From: Deltaproteobacteria bacterium
Lineage (GTDB): Bacteria; Myxococcota; Myxococcia; Myxococcales; Anaeromyxobacteraceae
Assembly: GCA_016214955.1 (NCBI GenBank)
Contig: JACRMN010000023.1
Span: 124,001 to 188,000 of the forward strand
DNA length: 64,000 bases
Reading direction: 5' to 3'
Shown here in pieces: positions 1-9,198 of the stretch. Within the stretch, counting starts at the first letter, position 1, and each line of letters begins with the position of its first letter. The position numbers and the translations under genes are program-made. The notes under the pieces are model-generated. The model did no database searches. It had not been told where the DNA came from and saw only the letters and a program-made list of their open reading frames with translations.

Positions 1-147
1 GGCCTTCTTCTGCTTGTGCGCCTTGGCGGTCACCGCCGGCTTCTGCGCCGGGGTGGCCGTGGTGGCGGCGTCGGTGGTGGCGAGCGCCGGGAGCGAAAGG
101 CCCAGGGCGGCGACGCCGACGGCGATGCGGCGGAACATGCTCTTCAT
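1..147 (-). CDS. Small secreted Ala/Lys-rich protein (3' end outside window)
   Basis: The visible 49 codons begin with ATG at 147, preceded by a good AAAGGAGAAG ribosome-binding site. The N-terminus MKSMFRRIAVGVAALGLSLP followed by ALA-TTDA is a clear Sec signal peptide with likely cleavage after ALA. The mature part is rich in Ala, Thr and Lys (ending AKAHKQKKA at the window edge), like small acid-shock or lysine-rich periplasmic peptides. The frame is open to base 1, so the true C-terminus and length are unknown. No function can be assigned. Confidence 0.7.
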   Translation of the reverse strand, partial: MKSMFRRIAVGVAALGLSLPALATTDAATTATPAQKPAVTAKAHKQKKA

Positions 148-251
148 GTGCTTCTCCTTTGGCTGATCCGGCGTCGCCGGCAGCCGTCCGTTCACGTCGG
201 GAGGACGGGCCGGCGGCGCGGCTATTCAACCGGGGGAGATCCCGGAGGGGG

Positions 252-1256
252 TCAGGCGGGCTCGGCGGGGATGAAGGTGGCCTCGCGGGCCCAGCGGAAG
301 GTCTGCTCGATCTGCTCCTGCGCCAGCACCAGCCCGTCGTGCAGCATGGCCACCTCGCGCCGCATGCTGGTGTCGAGGAGGTAGGGGCCGTCGGTGTTGA
401 TGGTGAAGCGCACCCCGCGCTCCCAGAAGCGCTGCAGGATCTCCTTGAGCTCCTCCAGCGAGGCCACCGCCCGCGTGGCCAGGTTGGAGCTGGGGCAGAT
501 CTCCAGCACCACCCCGCGCTCCCGCAAGAGGTCCATCACCCGCTGGTCCTGCGCGGCGCGGATGCCGTGGCCGATGCGCTCCGGCTCGAGCTGCTCCACC
601 ACCGCGCGCACCCCCTCGGCGCCGGTGCCGTGGGTCTCGCCGGTGTGGACCGTGGTGCGGAGGCCGGCGGCCCGGGCGCGGCGGAAGAGCTCGCGGTAGC
701 GGGCCACCTCCTTCGGGTCCAGCTCCACCGCGTTCTTCTCGGTGCCCGCCAGATCGATGCCCACCACCCCGCGGCGCCTGTAGCGGGCCGCCTTGTCCAC
801 CAGGATCTCGTTGAGCTCCAGGGGGAACTCGCGGGCCAGGCAGAAGATGAGGCCGGCGCGGACGCCGTACTCCAGCACCGCCCGGTCCATGCCGCGCAGC
901 GCCGCGTGGATGATGTGGTCGAGGTCGCGCTGGCCGCCGACGTTGCGCTTCATGGGGTTGAAGCGCAGCTCGATGAGATCCACCCGCGAGGAGCGGTACT
1001 CCTTGCCGATGACCTCGTAGACACTGCGCTCGATGGCCTGGGGCGAGGACTGGATCTTCTCGGTCCAGGTGTGGAGAACGGCCAGGTACTCCTCCAGCGA
1101 CTTCACCTTGCCCGGGCGGGCCGAGACCAGCTCCTTGAACTCCCAGTAGCTGGCCACGGGCAGCTTGAAGCCCTGCTCGTGGGCGATGGACCAGAGGATG
1201 TGCGGGGCGACGGCTCCGCCCACGTGGATGTGGAGATCGGTGAGCTCGCGGGGCAT
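252..1256 (-). CDS. Adenosine deaminase-family amidohydrolase
   Basis: 334 residues, the usual size for the adenosine/AMP/adenine deaminase family of metal-dependent hydrolases, which remove the 6-amino group of purines (purine salvage). The metal and catalytic motifs are all visible: HIH at residues 9-11, HTGE at 204-207, the GH dyad at 230, CPSSNLAT around 254-261, and NTDGP at 287-291. The motif set is complete, so it should be active; whether the substrate is adenosine, adenine or a modified nucleoside cannot be told. No signal peptide, so cytoplasmic. A -10-like TAGACT (1267-1262) ends only 5 bases before the ATG and there is no Shine-Dalgarno, suggesting a leaderless message. Confidence 0.9.
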   Translation of the reverse strand: MPRELTDLHIHVGGAVAPHILWSIAHEQGFKLPVASYWEFKELVSARPGKVKSLEEYLAVLHTWTEKIQSSPQAIERSVYEVIGKEYRSSRVDLIELRFNPMKRNVGGQRDLDHIIHAALRGMDRAVLEYGVRAGLIFCLAREFPLELNEILVDKAARYRRRGVVGIDLAGTEKNAVELDPKEVARYRELFRRARAAGLRTTVHTGETHGTGAEGVRAVVEQLEPERIGHGIRAAQDQRVMDLLRERGVVLEICPSSNLATRAVASLEELKEILQRFWERGVRFTINTDGPYLLDTSMRREVAMLHDGLVLAQEQIEQTFRWAREATFIPAEPA

Positions 1257-1305
1257 GCTGGAGTCTAGTGGCCCGCCCCGACAGCTGCCCTGCCCTTACC
1301 GGTCG

Positions 1306-1782
1306 TCAGTGCTCGGCCTCGTCGGGCGCGGCCTCGGAGGGAGCCCCGAGCGAGAGGCCGCAGTCGGGGCACTCGGCCGAGCCGCCCGGGTGCGTGAAGC
1401 GGTGGCCGCAGGCCGGGCACTCGATCTCGCCGCCGGCGTCCAGGTCGACGCCCGCCAGGCCGCGGGCCGCCGCCTGGGCGGCGGCGCCGTCGCCCAGCAT
1501 GTCGGCCCAGTCCTTCTGCAGGAATCCGGTGGCCTGGGCGAGCTGATCGGCCGGGGCGTACAGGTTCCAGAGCGGGCGGTGCGCCTCCTCCGGCCGCCGC
1601 GGCGGGACCTGCTCCACCTCCGCGGCAACGCCCTGGGCCTCGAGCAGCTCCAGCATCTCCTTGATCGACGCGTAGCCGGAGCGGGAGAGCAGCTTCAGGC
1701 CGTCGGCCTCGGCGGCACAGGTGACGCACTCGTCCTCGATGTCGAGGGGGGTGTTGCACTTCTCGCAGACCCGGACGTCCAT
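1306..1782 (-). CDS. Double zinc-ribbon protein of unknown function
   Basis: 158 residues. The start ATG at 1782 follows a CAGGAGGC ribosome-binding site. The N-terminus has CEKC (6-9) and CVTC (19-22), a zinc-ribbon-like set of four cysteines; a second set, CPAC (122-125) and CPDC (138-141), lies near the acidic C-terminus. The middle segment (about 35-65) resembles the short alpha/beta domain of proteins that carry a DUF2007-type signal-transducing fold, but this is weak. The start lies 135 bases from divergent folD. Probably a cytoplasmic metal-binding accessory protein; no partner is evident. Confidence 0.75.
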   Translation of the reverse strand: MDVRVCEKCNTPLDIEDECVTCAAEADGLKLLSRSGYASIKEMLELLEAQGVAAEVEQVPPRRPEEAHRPLWNLYAPADQLAQATGFLQKDWADMLGDGAAAQAAARGLAGVDLDAGGEIECPACGHRFTHPGGSAECPDCGLSLGAPSEAAPDEAEH

Positions 1783-1902
1783 GGCGCCTCCTGGGGCCGT
1801 TGCCGCTCCCGCACCCAGTCTACCGCCCCCCGGGACCGGCGGCGGGCAAACCGGCGAGCTCCCCGGCGCCGCACCCGCCTGCCCGGCGTCACCGCGGTCG
1901 TG

Positions 1903-1908
1903 TAGACT
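1903..1908 (+). promoter_or_regulatory. Putative -10 box of folD
   Basis: TAGACT ends 9 bases before the folD ATG, with no purine-rich ribosome-binding site between. This would place the transcript start about 3 bases from the start codon. The -35 region is not convincing. Confidence 0.4.
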
Positions 1909-1917
1909 GCGCGCCCC

Positions 1918-2757
1918 ATGATCATCGACGGAAAGGCCATCGCCGCGCAGGTTCGCGCCGAGGTGGCGAGAGACGTGGCGGAGCTGAAGGCCAGGGGCCA
2001 GATGGTGGGCCTCACGGTGGTGCGCGTCGGCGAGGACCCGGCCTCGGCCGTGTACGTCCGCAACAAGATCAAGGCCTGCGCCGAGGTGGGAATCGTCTCC
2101 ACCGAGCACCACCCCGACGCCTCCATCTCCCAGGCCGAGTTGCTCTCGCTCGTCGCCCGCCTCAACGCCGATCCGGCGGTGCACGGCATCCTGGTGCAGC
2201 TGCCGCTGCCGAAGCAGATCTCGGAGCAGGTGGTCCTCGAGGCCATCTCGCCGCAGAAGGACGCCGACGGCTTCCACCCCTTCAACGTCGGCTGCCTCTG
2301 GACCGGCAAGCCCGCCCCGCGCGCCTGCACGCCCTTCGGCGTGATGCGGCTCCTCGACGAGGCCCGGGTGGAGCTGAAGGGGAAGCACGCCCTGGTCGTC
2401 GGCCGCTCCAACATCGTCGGCAAGCCGCAGGCCTGCATGCTGCTGGAGCGGCACGCCACCGTGACCATCGCCCACTCCCGCACCCCCGACCTGGCCGCCG
2501 AGGTGGCCCGGGCCGACGTGCTGGTGGCAGCGGTGGGCAAGGCCGAGATGGTGAAGGGCGCCTGGGTGAAGCCCGGCGCCGTGGTCATCGACGTGGGCAT
2601 GAACCGCAACGCCGAGGGCAAGCTGGTGGGCGACGTCGAGTTCGCGCCCGCGGCCGCCCGCGCCTCGGCCATCACCCCGGTGCCGGGCGGCGTGGGGCCC
2701 ATGACCATCGCCATGCTGCTGCGCAACACGGTGGACCTGGCGAAGGCGCGGCGGTGA
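1918..2757 (+). CDS. folD: Bifunctional methylenetetrahydrofolate dehydrogenase/cyclohydrolase FolD
   Basis: 279 residues, full length for FolD, which interconverts 5,10-methylene-, methenyl- and 10-formyl-tetrahydrofolate with NADP. Visible signatures are the catalytic Tyr46-x3-Lys50 in YVRNK, the folate-loop segment with [10 protein letters not shown], the Rossmann nucleotide site [11 protein letters not shown] (about 159-169) and the C-terminal [14 protein letters not shown]. Its stop codon overlaps the GTG of the next gene (GTGA). It lies about 1.4 kb upstream of the glycine cleavage operon, whose T-protein makes its substrate methylene-THF, so co-location is functionally sensible. Confidence 0.97.
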   Translation: MIIDGKAIAAQVRAEVARDVAELKARGQMVGLTVVRVGEDPASAVYVRNKIKACAEVGIVSTEHHPDASISQAELLSLVARLNADPAVHGILVQLPLPKQISEQVVLEAISPQKDADGFHPFNVGCLWTGKPAPRACTPFGVMRLLDEARVELKGKHALVVGRSNIVGKPQACMLLERHATVTIAHSRTPDLAAEVARADVLVAAVGKAEMVKGAWVKPGAVVIDVGMNRNAEGKLVGDVEFAPAAARASAITPVPGGVGPMTIAMLLRNTVDLAKARR

Positions 2758-3896
2758 AGGCGGCGCTGGTGGTCGCGGCGCTGGCCCTCTCCTCCTGGGC
2801 GAGCCGCGCCGGCTGCTGTCCGCTGGCGGGCCACGTCCCGCACACGGTGGTGGCAGGCCCCCCGGCCCCGACCGCGCCGGCGCAGCCTGCACGCCTCCGG
2901 GTGCTGCTCTTCGGCGACTTCGGCGACGACACCTGCCAGCAGGAAGCGGTGGCGCGCGGCATGGCCGCCGCCCAGGCCCGGGCCCCCTTCGACCTGGCCT
3001 TCTCCATCGGCGACAACCTCTACGAGTGCGGCGCCGACCCCCGCCTCCCCGGCGCGGCCGAGTGCGCGTTCGGCGCCGACGGCAACACCGTGAAGGCCGG
3101 CTACCGCCCACCCGCCGACCCGGCCTTCGACCGGCTCTTCGAGCGGCCCCTGGCCTCGCTGGCGCGCGGCGGTGAGCCGGTGCCGCTCTACCTGGCCCTG
3201 GGCAACCACGACGTCTCCACCTGGGCCGCCTGCCGCCGGGGCGACCTGCCACTCCCGCGCATGGGCCGGGTGAAGGCCTGCCTGCAGGTCGCTCACCAGG
3301 GGCCGCTCTGGCGCATGCCCGGCCGCCACTACGTGCTGGAGCGGGGACCGGCCCGGTTCGTGGTCCTCGACACCAACCTGCTGGCGGGCGACTACGGCGA
3401 CCTCTCCTTCGACGCCGAGCTGGCCTTCTTCCGGGAGGCCACGCGCGGCTGCGACGCCCGCCCCTGCTTCGTGGTGGGCCACCACCCGCCCGCCTCGGCC
3501 GGCGACCACGCCCCCTCGATGACCGCCGGCAGCCCCTTCTCCGCGCGGGTGGAGCGGCTGCAGCAGGCCGCCAGCGGCCCCATCGCCGCCTGGTTCGCCG
3601 GCCACGACCACGACCTGCAGCACCTGCGGACGGCGGCGGGCCACGACGTGATCGTCTCCGGAAACGGCTCGCGCTGGCGCGACGAGAAGTTCTTGCGGGT
3701 GGAGCCGGCCGGCTCCCGGCTCCTCTTCGCGTCCACCGCCTGGGGCCACTCCGTCCTCGAGGTCTCGGAGCGAGGCTGGTCGGTGCGCTTCGAGAGCCAG
3801 GCGCTGGAGCCGCTGCACTGCTGCCAGGCCACCTTCCCCGGCGCCTGCCAGCCGGTGACCTGCGGCCCGGCGCCGGCCGGGCCCACAGCCCGGTAG
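2754..3896 (+). CDS. Exported calcineurin-like metallophosphoesterase
   Basis: 380 residues from a GTG that overlaps the folD stop. The N-terminus is hydrophobic with a Cys pair after about 20 residues, giving a signal peptide or possibly a lipoprotein signal (the -3 position is not a standard lipobox). The dinuclear-metal motifs of the family appear in order: GDFGDD, GDNLY, GNHD, GHHPPAS and GHDHDLQ. This resembles purple acid phosphatases/tartrate-resistant phosphatases, which hydrolyse phosphomonoesters in the periplasm. Several Cys pairs near the C-terminus (CCQ, CQPVTC) suggest disulphides. Co-transcription with folD is likely from the overlap, but a functional link is not obvious. Confidence 0.85.
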   Translation: MKAALVVAALALSSWASRAGCCPLAGHVPHTVVAGPPAPTAPAQPARLRVLLFGDFGDDTCQQEAVARGMAAAQARAPFDLAFSIGDNLYECGADPRLPGAAECAFGADGNTVKAGYRPPADPAFDRLFERPLASLARGGEPVPLYLALGNHDVSTWAACRRGDLPLPRMGRVKACLQVAHQGPLWRMPGRHYVLERGPARFVVLDTNLLAGDYGDLSFDAELAFFREATRGCDARPCFVVGHHPPASAGDHAPSMTAGSPFSARVERLQQAASGPIAAWFAGHDHDLQHLRTAAGHDVIVSGNGSRWRDEKFLRVEPAGSRLLFASTAWGHSVLEVSERGWSVRFESQALEPLHCCQATFPGACQPVTCGPAPAGPTAR

Positions 3897-4082
3897 GAGG
3901 GGCCGGAGCGCTCGAGGGCGCGGTGCGAGGTCGCGCGGCAGGCGGGCCATCACCTCGCGGTCGCGATCGGTGAGCCCCTGGCAGGCGGCCGGCTCGGCAG
4001 CGGCGGCAGGCCCCGCTGTCAAGCGGAGAAGCACCGCGTGGAATTCCGGCTCGGCGCGCCGTCGCAGCCCCTCCGGCATGGC

Positions 4083-4110
4083 TTGACCGGGGGGGCGGCC
4101 CCGCTATCAT
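4083..4110 (+). promoter_or_regulatory. Sigma70-type promoter of the glycine cleavage operon
   Basis: TTGACC (4083-4088), 16-base spacer, TATCAT (4105-4110). The expected start of transcription (about 4117) is only some 7 bases from the gcvT ATG, and no Shine-Dalgarno is present, so the operon message may be essentially leaderless. No glycine-riboswitch-like structure is seen in the 227 bases upstream. Confidence 0.6.
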
Positions 4111-4123
4111 CCCCGCCACTCCC

Positions 4124-5209
4124 ATGGCCCAGCGCACTCCGCTCTACGACGTCCACGCCCGCTCGGGCGCCCGCATCGTCGACTTCGCCGGCTGGGACAT
4201 GCCGGTCCAGTACAGCGGCATCCTCGACGAGCACGAGGCGGTGCGAACCCGCGCCGGGCTCTTCGACGTCTCCCACATGGGCGAGGTGGTCTTCCGCGGC
4301 CCGAGGGCCCTGGCCTCGCTGCAGAAGCTCTTCACCAACGACCTGTCGAAGTGCGCCGACGGCCAGGCGATGTACGGCTGCCTGTGCCGCGAGTCGGGCG
4401 GCATCGTCGACGACGTGGTGGTCTACCGCCGCGGCGCCGAGGACCTGCTGGTCTGCGTCAACGCCGCCAACCGGAAGAAGGACTTCGACTGGCTCTCGGG
4501 CCACGCCGACGGCGCCGACGTGAAGAACGAGTCGGACGAGTGGGGACAGCTGGCGCTGCAGGGGCCGGCCGCGGCCGGGGTGGTGCAGAAGCTCACCTCG
4601 GTGCGGCTCTCCTCGGTGGGCACCTACCGCTTCACCACCGGTGACGTGGCCGGCATCCCCTGCATCATCGCCCGCACCGGCTACACCGGCGAGGACGGCT
4701 TCGAGCTCTTCTGCCCGCCGGGCAAGGCGGCCGCCCTCTGGGACGCCCTGCTCGAGGCCGGCAAGACCGAGAACGTGGTGCCGGCCGGGCTCGGTGCCCG
4801 CGACTCGCTGCGCCTGGAGATGGCCTACCGGCTCTACGGCAGCGACATGGACGACGACACCACGCCCCTCGAGGCCGGCCTGGGCTGGGTGGTGAAGCTC
4901 GACAAGGGCGAGTTCATCGGCCGCGACGCCATGCGCAAGCAGAAGGAGGCTGGCGTGCCGCGCAAGCTGGTGGGCTTCACCCTCACCGACCCCGGCATTC
5001 CGCGCCACGGCTACAAGGTGCTGCGCGATGGCCAGCCGGTGGGCGTGGTCACCAGCGGCACCAAGTCCCCCTCGCTGCAGACCTCGGTGGGCCTGGCCTA
5101 CGTGCCCAGCGCCCTGGCAGCCGAGGGCTCGACCTTCGCAGTGGAAATCCGCGGGCGGGCCGCTGCCGCACGCGTGGTGAAGACCCCGTTCTATACCCGT
5201 CCCCGATAG
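4124..5209 (+). CDS. gcvT: Glycine cleavage system T protein (aminomethyltransferase)
   Basis: 361 residues, normal for GcvT. It takes the aminomethyl group from lipoyl-H-protein, releases ammonia and forms 5,10-methylene-THF. Family signatures visible: LYDVHARSGARIVDFAGWDMPVQY at the N-terminus (split here as LYDVHARSGAR then VDFAGWDMPVQY), DVSHMGEV, the RTGYTGEDGFE segment, LGARDSLRLE, and the C-terminal beta-barrel ending with VVKTPFY. First gene of a four-gene operon; gcvH follows after 9 bases. The lipoamide dehydrogenase (L protein) is not in the window. Confidence 0.97.
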   Translation: MAQRTPLYDVHARSGARIVDFAGWDMPVQYSGILDEHEAVRTRAGLFDVSHMGEVVFRGPRALASLQKLFTNDLSKCADGQAMYGCLCRESGGIVDDVVVYRRGAEDLLVCVNAANRKKDFDWLSGHADGADVKNESDEWGQLALQGPAAAGVVQKLTSVRLSSVGTYRFTTGDVAGIPCIIARTGYTGEDGFELFCPPGKAAALWDALLEAGKTENVVPAGLGARDSLRLEMAYRLYGSDMDDDTTPLEAGLGWVVKLDKGEFIGRDAMRKQKEAGVPRKLVGFTLTDPGIPRHGYKVLRDGQPVGVVTSGTKSPSLQTSVGLAYVPSALAAEGSTFAVEIRGRAAAARVVKTPFYTRPR

Positions 5210-5218
5210 GATCCCGAC

Positions 5219-5608
5219 ATGGACTTCCCCGACGACCTCCAGTACACGCGCGACCATGAGTGGTGCCGCGTGCAGGGCAAGCGCGCCACCGTGGGCATCA
5301 CCGATCACGCCCAGGATGCGCTCGGCGACATCGTCTACCTGGAGCTGCCGGCGGTGGGCGACGAGGTCAAGAAGGGCGAGGCCTTCGGCGTGGTGGAGTC
5401 GACCAAGGCCGTCTCCGACCTCTTCGCCCCGGTCTCGGGCAAGGTGGTCGAGGTGAACTCGCCTCTGGCCGACGCCCCCGAGGCCATCAACGAGGATCCC
5501 TACGAGGAAGGCTGGATGATCCAGATCGAGATGAGCGACCCCAAGGAGCTCTCCGATCTGCTCGCCAAGGCCGCCTACCAGAAGTTCGTCGAGGAAGACG
5601 CCGAGTAG
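5219..5608 (+). CDS. gcvH: Glycine cleavage system H protein (lipoyl carrier)
   Basis: 129 residues, typical for GcvH. The lipoylated lysine is Lys63 in [11 protein letters not shown], preceded by the conserved [18 protein letters not shown] segment. It shuttles the methylamine intermediate between the P, T and L proteins. It sits between gcvT and the two P-protein subunit genes, in the order expected for a single operon. Confidence 0.97.
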   Translation: MDFPDDLQYTRDHEWCRVQGKRATVGITDHAQDALGDIVYLELPAVGDEVKKGEAFGVVESTKAVSDLFAPVSGKVVEVNSPLADAPEAINEDPYEEGWMIQIEMSDPKELSDLLAKAAYQKFVEEDAE

Positions 5609-5670
5609 AAGCCGGGCGCCGTCGGTCCCCGGCGGTGAGGATCCCGGACCCCTTTCCGCCGGAGGACCGC

Positions 5671-7008
5671 GTGCGCTACCACCCCCACACGCCGGAAGAC
5701 GTGCGCCAGATGCTCGAGGCCATCGGTGCCCCGAGCCTGGAGTCGTTGTTCCGGTCCATCCCCGAAGGGCTGCGGCTGCGCCGCCCGCTCGACGTGCCGG
5801 CCGCGGCCGACGAGATCGCGCTGCTCGCAGAGCTGTCGCGCCTCGCCGCCCGGAACCGCGTCGAGCACCCCCCCTTCGTGGGCGCCGGGGCCTACCCGCA
5901 CCACGTGCCCCCGGCGGTGGATCAGCTGCTGCTGCGCGGCGAGTTCTTCACCGCCTACACGCCCTACCAGCCCGAGGTGAGCCAGGGCACGCTGCAGGCG
6001 CTCTTCGAGTGGCAGACGTTCGTCACCCTGCTCACCGGCCTCGAGGTCTCCAACGCCTCGATGTACGACGGAGCCACCGCCATGGCCGAGGCGGCCCTGA
6101 TGGCCACCCGGCTCACCGACCGCAGCAAGGTGGTGGTCTCGGCGGCGGTCCACCCCTCCTACCGCGCGGTGCTGGCCACCTACCTGGTCTCCACCGGCGA
6201 CGAGATCGTCACCGTCCCGTACGGCGACGACGGGCGCACCGACCTCCAGGCGCTTGCCCAGGCGGTGGACGGGAAGACCGCCGCCGTCATCCTCGGCTAC
6301 CCCAACTTCTTCGGCGTCGTGGACGCGCTGCCCGAGGCCGCCGCCCTGGCCCGGAAGGCCGGCGCCGTCACCGTCTCGGTGACCAGCGAGGCGGTGGCGC
6401 TGGGCCTGCTGGAGGCGCCGGGCAAGCTCGGCGCCGACGTGGCGGTGGGCACCATGCAGAGCTTCGGCGCCGGGCTGCAGTTCGGCGGCCCGGCCGCCGG
6501 CTTCCTGGCGCTTCGCCAGGACGCCATCCGGCAGATGCCGGGCCGGGTGTGCGGGGCCACGGTGGACAAGCAGGGGCGGCGCGGCTTCGTGCTCACCCTC
6601 TCCACCCGCGAGCAGCACATCCGCCGCGAGAAGGCCACGTCCAACATCTGCACCAACGCCGGGCTCATGGCGCTGGCGGCCACCATCCACCTCTCGCTGC
6701 TGGGCAAGAAGGGGCTGCACCAGCTCGCCCGGGTGAACTTCGAGCGGGCCCGGCTGCTGCGCGACGCCATGCAGCGGCAGGGCTTCGGGCTGCGCTTCAC
6801 CGGCCCGACATTCAACGAGATGGCCTTCGAGGTGGGCGACGCCGCCGCGGTGGTGGCGCGCCTCGCCAAGCAGGGGGTCGCGGCCGGCGCGCCGCTTGCC
6901 CGCTGGTACCCGCAGGACGCCCGGATGAAGGGGGCGCTGCTCTGCGTGGCCACCGAGCTGCACACACCCGAGCTCATCGAGCTCTTCGCCCGGTCGGTGA
7001 AGGGGTAA
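5671..7008 (+). CDS. gcvPA: Glycine dehydrogenase (decarboxylating) subunit 1
   Basis: 445 residues from GTG 5671, chosen because GGAGG lies 5 bases upstream and the product then begins [15 protein letters not shown], the standard N-terminus of the family. An in-frame GTG at 5635 would add 12 residues. This is the N-terminal half of P-protein, encoded separately. It contains the [15 protein letters not shown] and [13 protein letters not shown] segments and carries no PLP lysine. It pairs with subunit 2 to decarboxylate glycine and load the aminomethyl group on GcvH. Confidence 0.95.
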   Translation: MRYHPHTPEDVRQMLEAIGAPSLESLFRSIPEGLRLRRPLDVPAAADEIALLAELSRLAARNRVEHPPFVGAGAYPHHVPPAVDQLLLRGEFFTAYTPYQPEVSQGTLQALFEWQTFVTLLTGLEVSNASMYDGATAMAEAALMATRLTDRSKVVVSAAVHPSYRAVLATYLVSTGDEIVTVPYGDDGRTDLQALAQAVDGKTAAVILGYPNFFGVVDALPEAAALARKAGAVTVSVTSEAVALGLLEAPGKLGADVAVGTMQSFGAGLQFGGPAAGFLALRQDAIRQMPGRVCGATVDKQGRRGFVLTLSTREQHIRREKATSNICTNAGLMALAATIHLSLLGKKGLHQLARVNFERARLLRDAMQRQGFGLRFTGPTFNEMAFEVGDAAAVVARLAKQGVAAGAPLARWYPQDARMKGALLCVATELHTPELIELFARSVKG

Positions 7009-7013
7009 TCGCC

Positions 7014-8582
7014 ATGGCCAATCCGACCGGCTGGAAGCCGAGCATGGAGAAGGAGTCGGGGAGCGGCGGCACCGCGGGCGACGTGGGAGCCGGAGGCGCC
7101 ACCCGCGGCCTCGCCTACGAGGAGCCGCTGGTGTTCGAGCACGCGGCCTCGGAGCGGGTGGGCGCCTCCCTGCCCGCCGTCACCGGCAAGGTCGATCCGG
7201 CCAAGGAGATCCCGGCCGCCCTGCTGCGCGGCGAGATCGAGGGGATGCCGTCGCTGGCGGAGCTGGACGTGGTGCGCCACTTCACCCGGCTCTCCACCTG
7301 GAACCACGGCATCGACACCGGCTTCTACCCGCTGGGCTCCTGCACCATGAAGTACAACCCCAAGTCGAGCGAGGCCGCGGCCCGCCTCCCCGGCTTCGCG
7401 GCCGCCCACCCCCTGCTCCCCGACGAGATGTGCCAGGGATCGCTGGAGCTCATGTTCAAGCTGGAGCGGGCCCTCTCCGAGATCTCGGGCTTCGCCGCCA
7501 CCACCATCAGCCCGGCGGCCGGCGCCCACGGCGAGCTCACCGGCGTGATGATGATCCGCGCCTACCACCTGGCCCGCGGCAACGCCCGCAAGAAGGTGCT
7601 CATCCCCGACACCGCCCACGGCACCAACCCGGCCACGGCGGCGCTCAACGGCTACAGGACGGTGGAGGTGAAGAGCGGCCCCGATGGCCGGCTCCACCCC
7701 GAGGCGGTCAAGGCGGCGATGGACGAGGAGGTCGCCGCCATCATGATCACCAACCCCAACACCCTGGGGGTCTTCGAGAGCGACATCGCCGCCATCGCCG
7801 AGATCGTCCACGCCAAGGGAGGCCTGGTCTACGGCGACGGCGCCAACCTCAACGCCCTCCTGGGCGTGGCCCGGCCCGGCGACATGGGCTTCGACGTCAT
7901 GCAGTTCAACCTTCACAAGACCTTCGCCACGCCCCACGGCGGCGGCGGCCCGGGCTCGGGCCCGGTGGCGGTGAAGGCCAGCCTGGTGCCCTTCCTCCCG
8001 CTGCCGCTGGTCGTCCAGGAGGGGCCGGCCTACCGCCTGGTCACCGACCCCAAGGAGCGGCCCCAGAGCATCGGCCGGCTGCGCGAGTTCCACGGCAACA
8101 TGGGGATGTTCGTCCGGGCCTGGGCGCTCATCCGCGAGCTGGGACCGGAGGGGCTGCGGCGCTGCGCCGAGCTGGCGGTGCTCAACGCCAACTACGTCCG
8201 GGCCCGGCTCCGGGACGTGTACCACCTGCCCTACGAGACCGACTCGCTCCACGAGGTGGTCTTCACCGACAAGCTGCAGAAGGGCGCCGACATCTCCACC
8301 ATGGACGTGGCCAAGCGGCTCATCGACCACGGCTTCCACCCGCCCACCGTCTACTTCCCGCTGGTGGTCTCGGGCGCGCTGATGATCGAGCCCACCGAGA
8401 CCGAGGCCAAGGAGACGCTCGACGCCTTCGTGGCCGGCATGCGGGCCATCGCCGAGCAGGCCAGGAGCGATCCGGACGGGCTCCACGCCGCGCCGCAGAA
8501 GCCGGTGCGGGCGCGCCTCGACGAGGTGCGCGCCGCGCGCAAGCCGGTGCTGCGCTGGACGCCAGGCATGAAGGTGGAGTGA
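7014..8582 (+). CDS. gcvPB: Glycine dehydrogenase (decarboxylating) subunit 2, PLP-binding
   Basis: 522 residues. The PLP-binding lysine is Lys302 in FNLHKTFATPHGGGGPGSG. Other family blocks are TGFYPLGSCTMKYNPK, ISPAAGAHGELTGVMMIRAY and HGTNPATAALNGY. The start ATG is 5 bases after the gcvPA stop. A Gly/Ser-rich N-terminal stretch (about residues 10-30, KESGSGGTAGDVGAGGA) precedes the conserved part and is longer than in many homologues; the true start could be internal. Together with subunit 1 this forms the complete split P-protein found in many non-proteobacterial and delta-type lineages. Confidence 0.95.
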   Translation: MANPTGWKPSMEKESGSGGTAGDVGAGGATRGLAYEEPLVFEHAASERVGASLPAVTGKVDPAKEIPAALLRGEIEGMPSLAELDVVRHFTRLSTWNHGIDTGFYPLGSCTMKYNPKSSEAAARLPGFAAAHPLLPDEMCQGSLELMFKLERALSEISGFAATTISPAAGAHGELTGVMMIRAYHLARGNARKKVLIPDTAHGTNPATAALNGYRTVEVKSGPDGRLHPEAVKAAMDEEVAAIMITNPNTLGVFESDIAAIAEIVHAKGGLVYGDGANLNALLGVARPGDMGFDVMQFNLHKTFATPHGGGGPGSGPVAVKASLVPFLPLPLVVQEGPAYRLVTDPKERPQSIGRLREFHGNMGMFVRAWALIRELGPEGLRRCAELAVLNANYVRARLRDVYHLPYETDSLHEVVFTDKLQKGADISTMDVAKRLIDHGFHPPTVYFPLVVSGALMIEPTETEAKETLDAFVAGMRAIAEQARSDPDGLHAAPQKPVRARLDEVRAARKPVLRWTPGMKVE

Positions 8583-8619
8583 CGGAGGCGCGGGCGGCGC
8601 CCCCGCGCACGGAGGGCTC

Positions 8620-9066
8620 ATGGCGGTCTCGCCGAGCTTCGTGGAGCACGCGCTCGACCTGGTGTCGCTGGCGGCTCCGACCGAGGCGCGCCGCATGTTC
8701 GGCGGCTACGGGCTCTTCTCGCGCGGCCTGATGTACGGGCTCCTCGACGACGAGGAGCTGTTCCTCAAGACGGACGTGGAGTGCCGGCAGGCCTTCGTCG
8801 ACGCCGGCTGCCGGCAGTGGGTCTACGAGAGCCCCAGCCGAGGGGCCGTGCCCACCGGCTATTTCCGCCCACCCGACGATGCTCACGAGAGCCCGGAGGT
8901 GATGCTGCCCTGGGCCCGGCTGGCGGTGGACGCGGCGGCGCGCAAGGCGGCGGCGAAGGCGGCGAAGGGAAGAAAGCGGGCGGCGAAGGCGGGGGGCAGG
9001 GCGAAGCCGGTAGCGAAGGCGAGCGTGAAGAAGGCGCCGCGGGGGAAGGCGAAGACGCGAAGGTGA
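8620..9066 (+). CDS. TfoX N-terminal-domain protein with basic histone-like tail
   Basis: 148 residues, with GGAGG before ATG 8620. Residues 1-95 match the TfoX N-terminal domain (SPSFVEHALDLVSLAAPTEA, RRMFGGYGLFSRGLMYGLL, then LFLKTD), a fold linked to competence regulation and found in many stand-alone proteins. From about residue 105 to the end the sequence is almost only Lys, Ala, Arg and Gly (KAAAKAAKGRKRAAKAGG and onward), like histone H1 tails, suggesting nucleic-acid binding. The role is unknown; the tail makes a DNA-associated role plausible. Confidence 0.8.
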   Translation: MAVSPSFVEHALDLVSLAAPTEARRMFGGYGLFSRGLMYGLLDDEELFLKTDVECRQAFVDAGCRQWVYESPSRGAVPTGYFRPPDDAHESPEVMLPWARLAVDAAARKAAAKAAKGRKRAAKAGGRAKPVAKASVKKAPRGKAKTRR

Positions 9067-9077
9067 GTCGCCCGGGC

Positions 9078-9119
9078 GATCCCGACCCCGAACCCGACCC
9101 CGACCTCGACCGCGACCTT
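9078..9119. repeat. Hexanucleotide tract (GACCCC-like, 7 units)
   Basis: Seven consecutive six-base units, GATCCC GACCCC GAACCC / GACCCC GACCTC GACCGC / GACCTT, just after the TfoX-domain gene. On the other strand the unit is GGGGTC, the same family as the longer tract at 38,532-38,609. Confidence 0.75.
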
Positions 9120-9163
9120 CGTCGGAGCGGGTCTCGGGCCCCATCCGGTGCCCTGAACATCCG

Positions 9164-9192
9164 TTGCGTTTCCCGGGAGTGCGGGCTAGCCT
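9164..9192 (+). promoter_or_regulatory. Promoter of the GFA-family gene, leaderless type
   Basis: TTGCGT (9164-9169), 17-base spacer, TAGCCT (9187-9192). The ATG at 9199 lies at the position where transcription should begin, and no ribosome-binding site exists. Confidence 0.5.
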
Positions 9193-9198
9193 CCGGGC

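Noticed and set aside
3900-4079. Short minus-strand gene before gcvT (starting MPEGLRRRAEPEFHA)
   Set aside because: No stop codon near, no ribosome-binding site, and no family similarity; treated as intergenic.
3897-4123. Glycine riboswitch before gcvT
   Set aside because: No tandem aptamer-like pattern is visible, and the best promoter sits within 15 bases of the start codon, leaving no leader.
1306-4137. Very long minus-strand open frames across folD and the phosphoesterase
   Set aside because: They are by-products of high GC: low-complexity Arg/Ala/Gly/Pro translation opposite well-supported genes. Long opposite-strand frames elsewhere (for example 33.2-35.7 kb plus strand, 45.4-49.0 kb minus strand) were rejected for the same reason.
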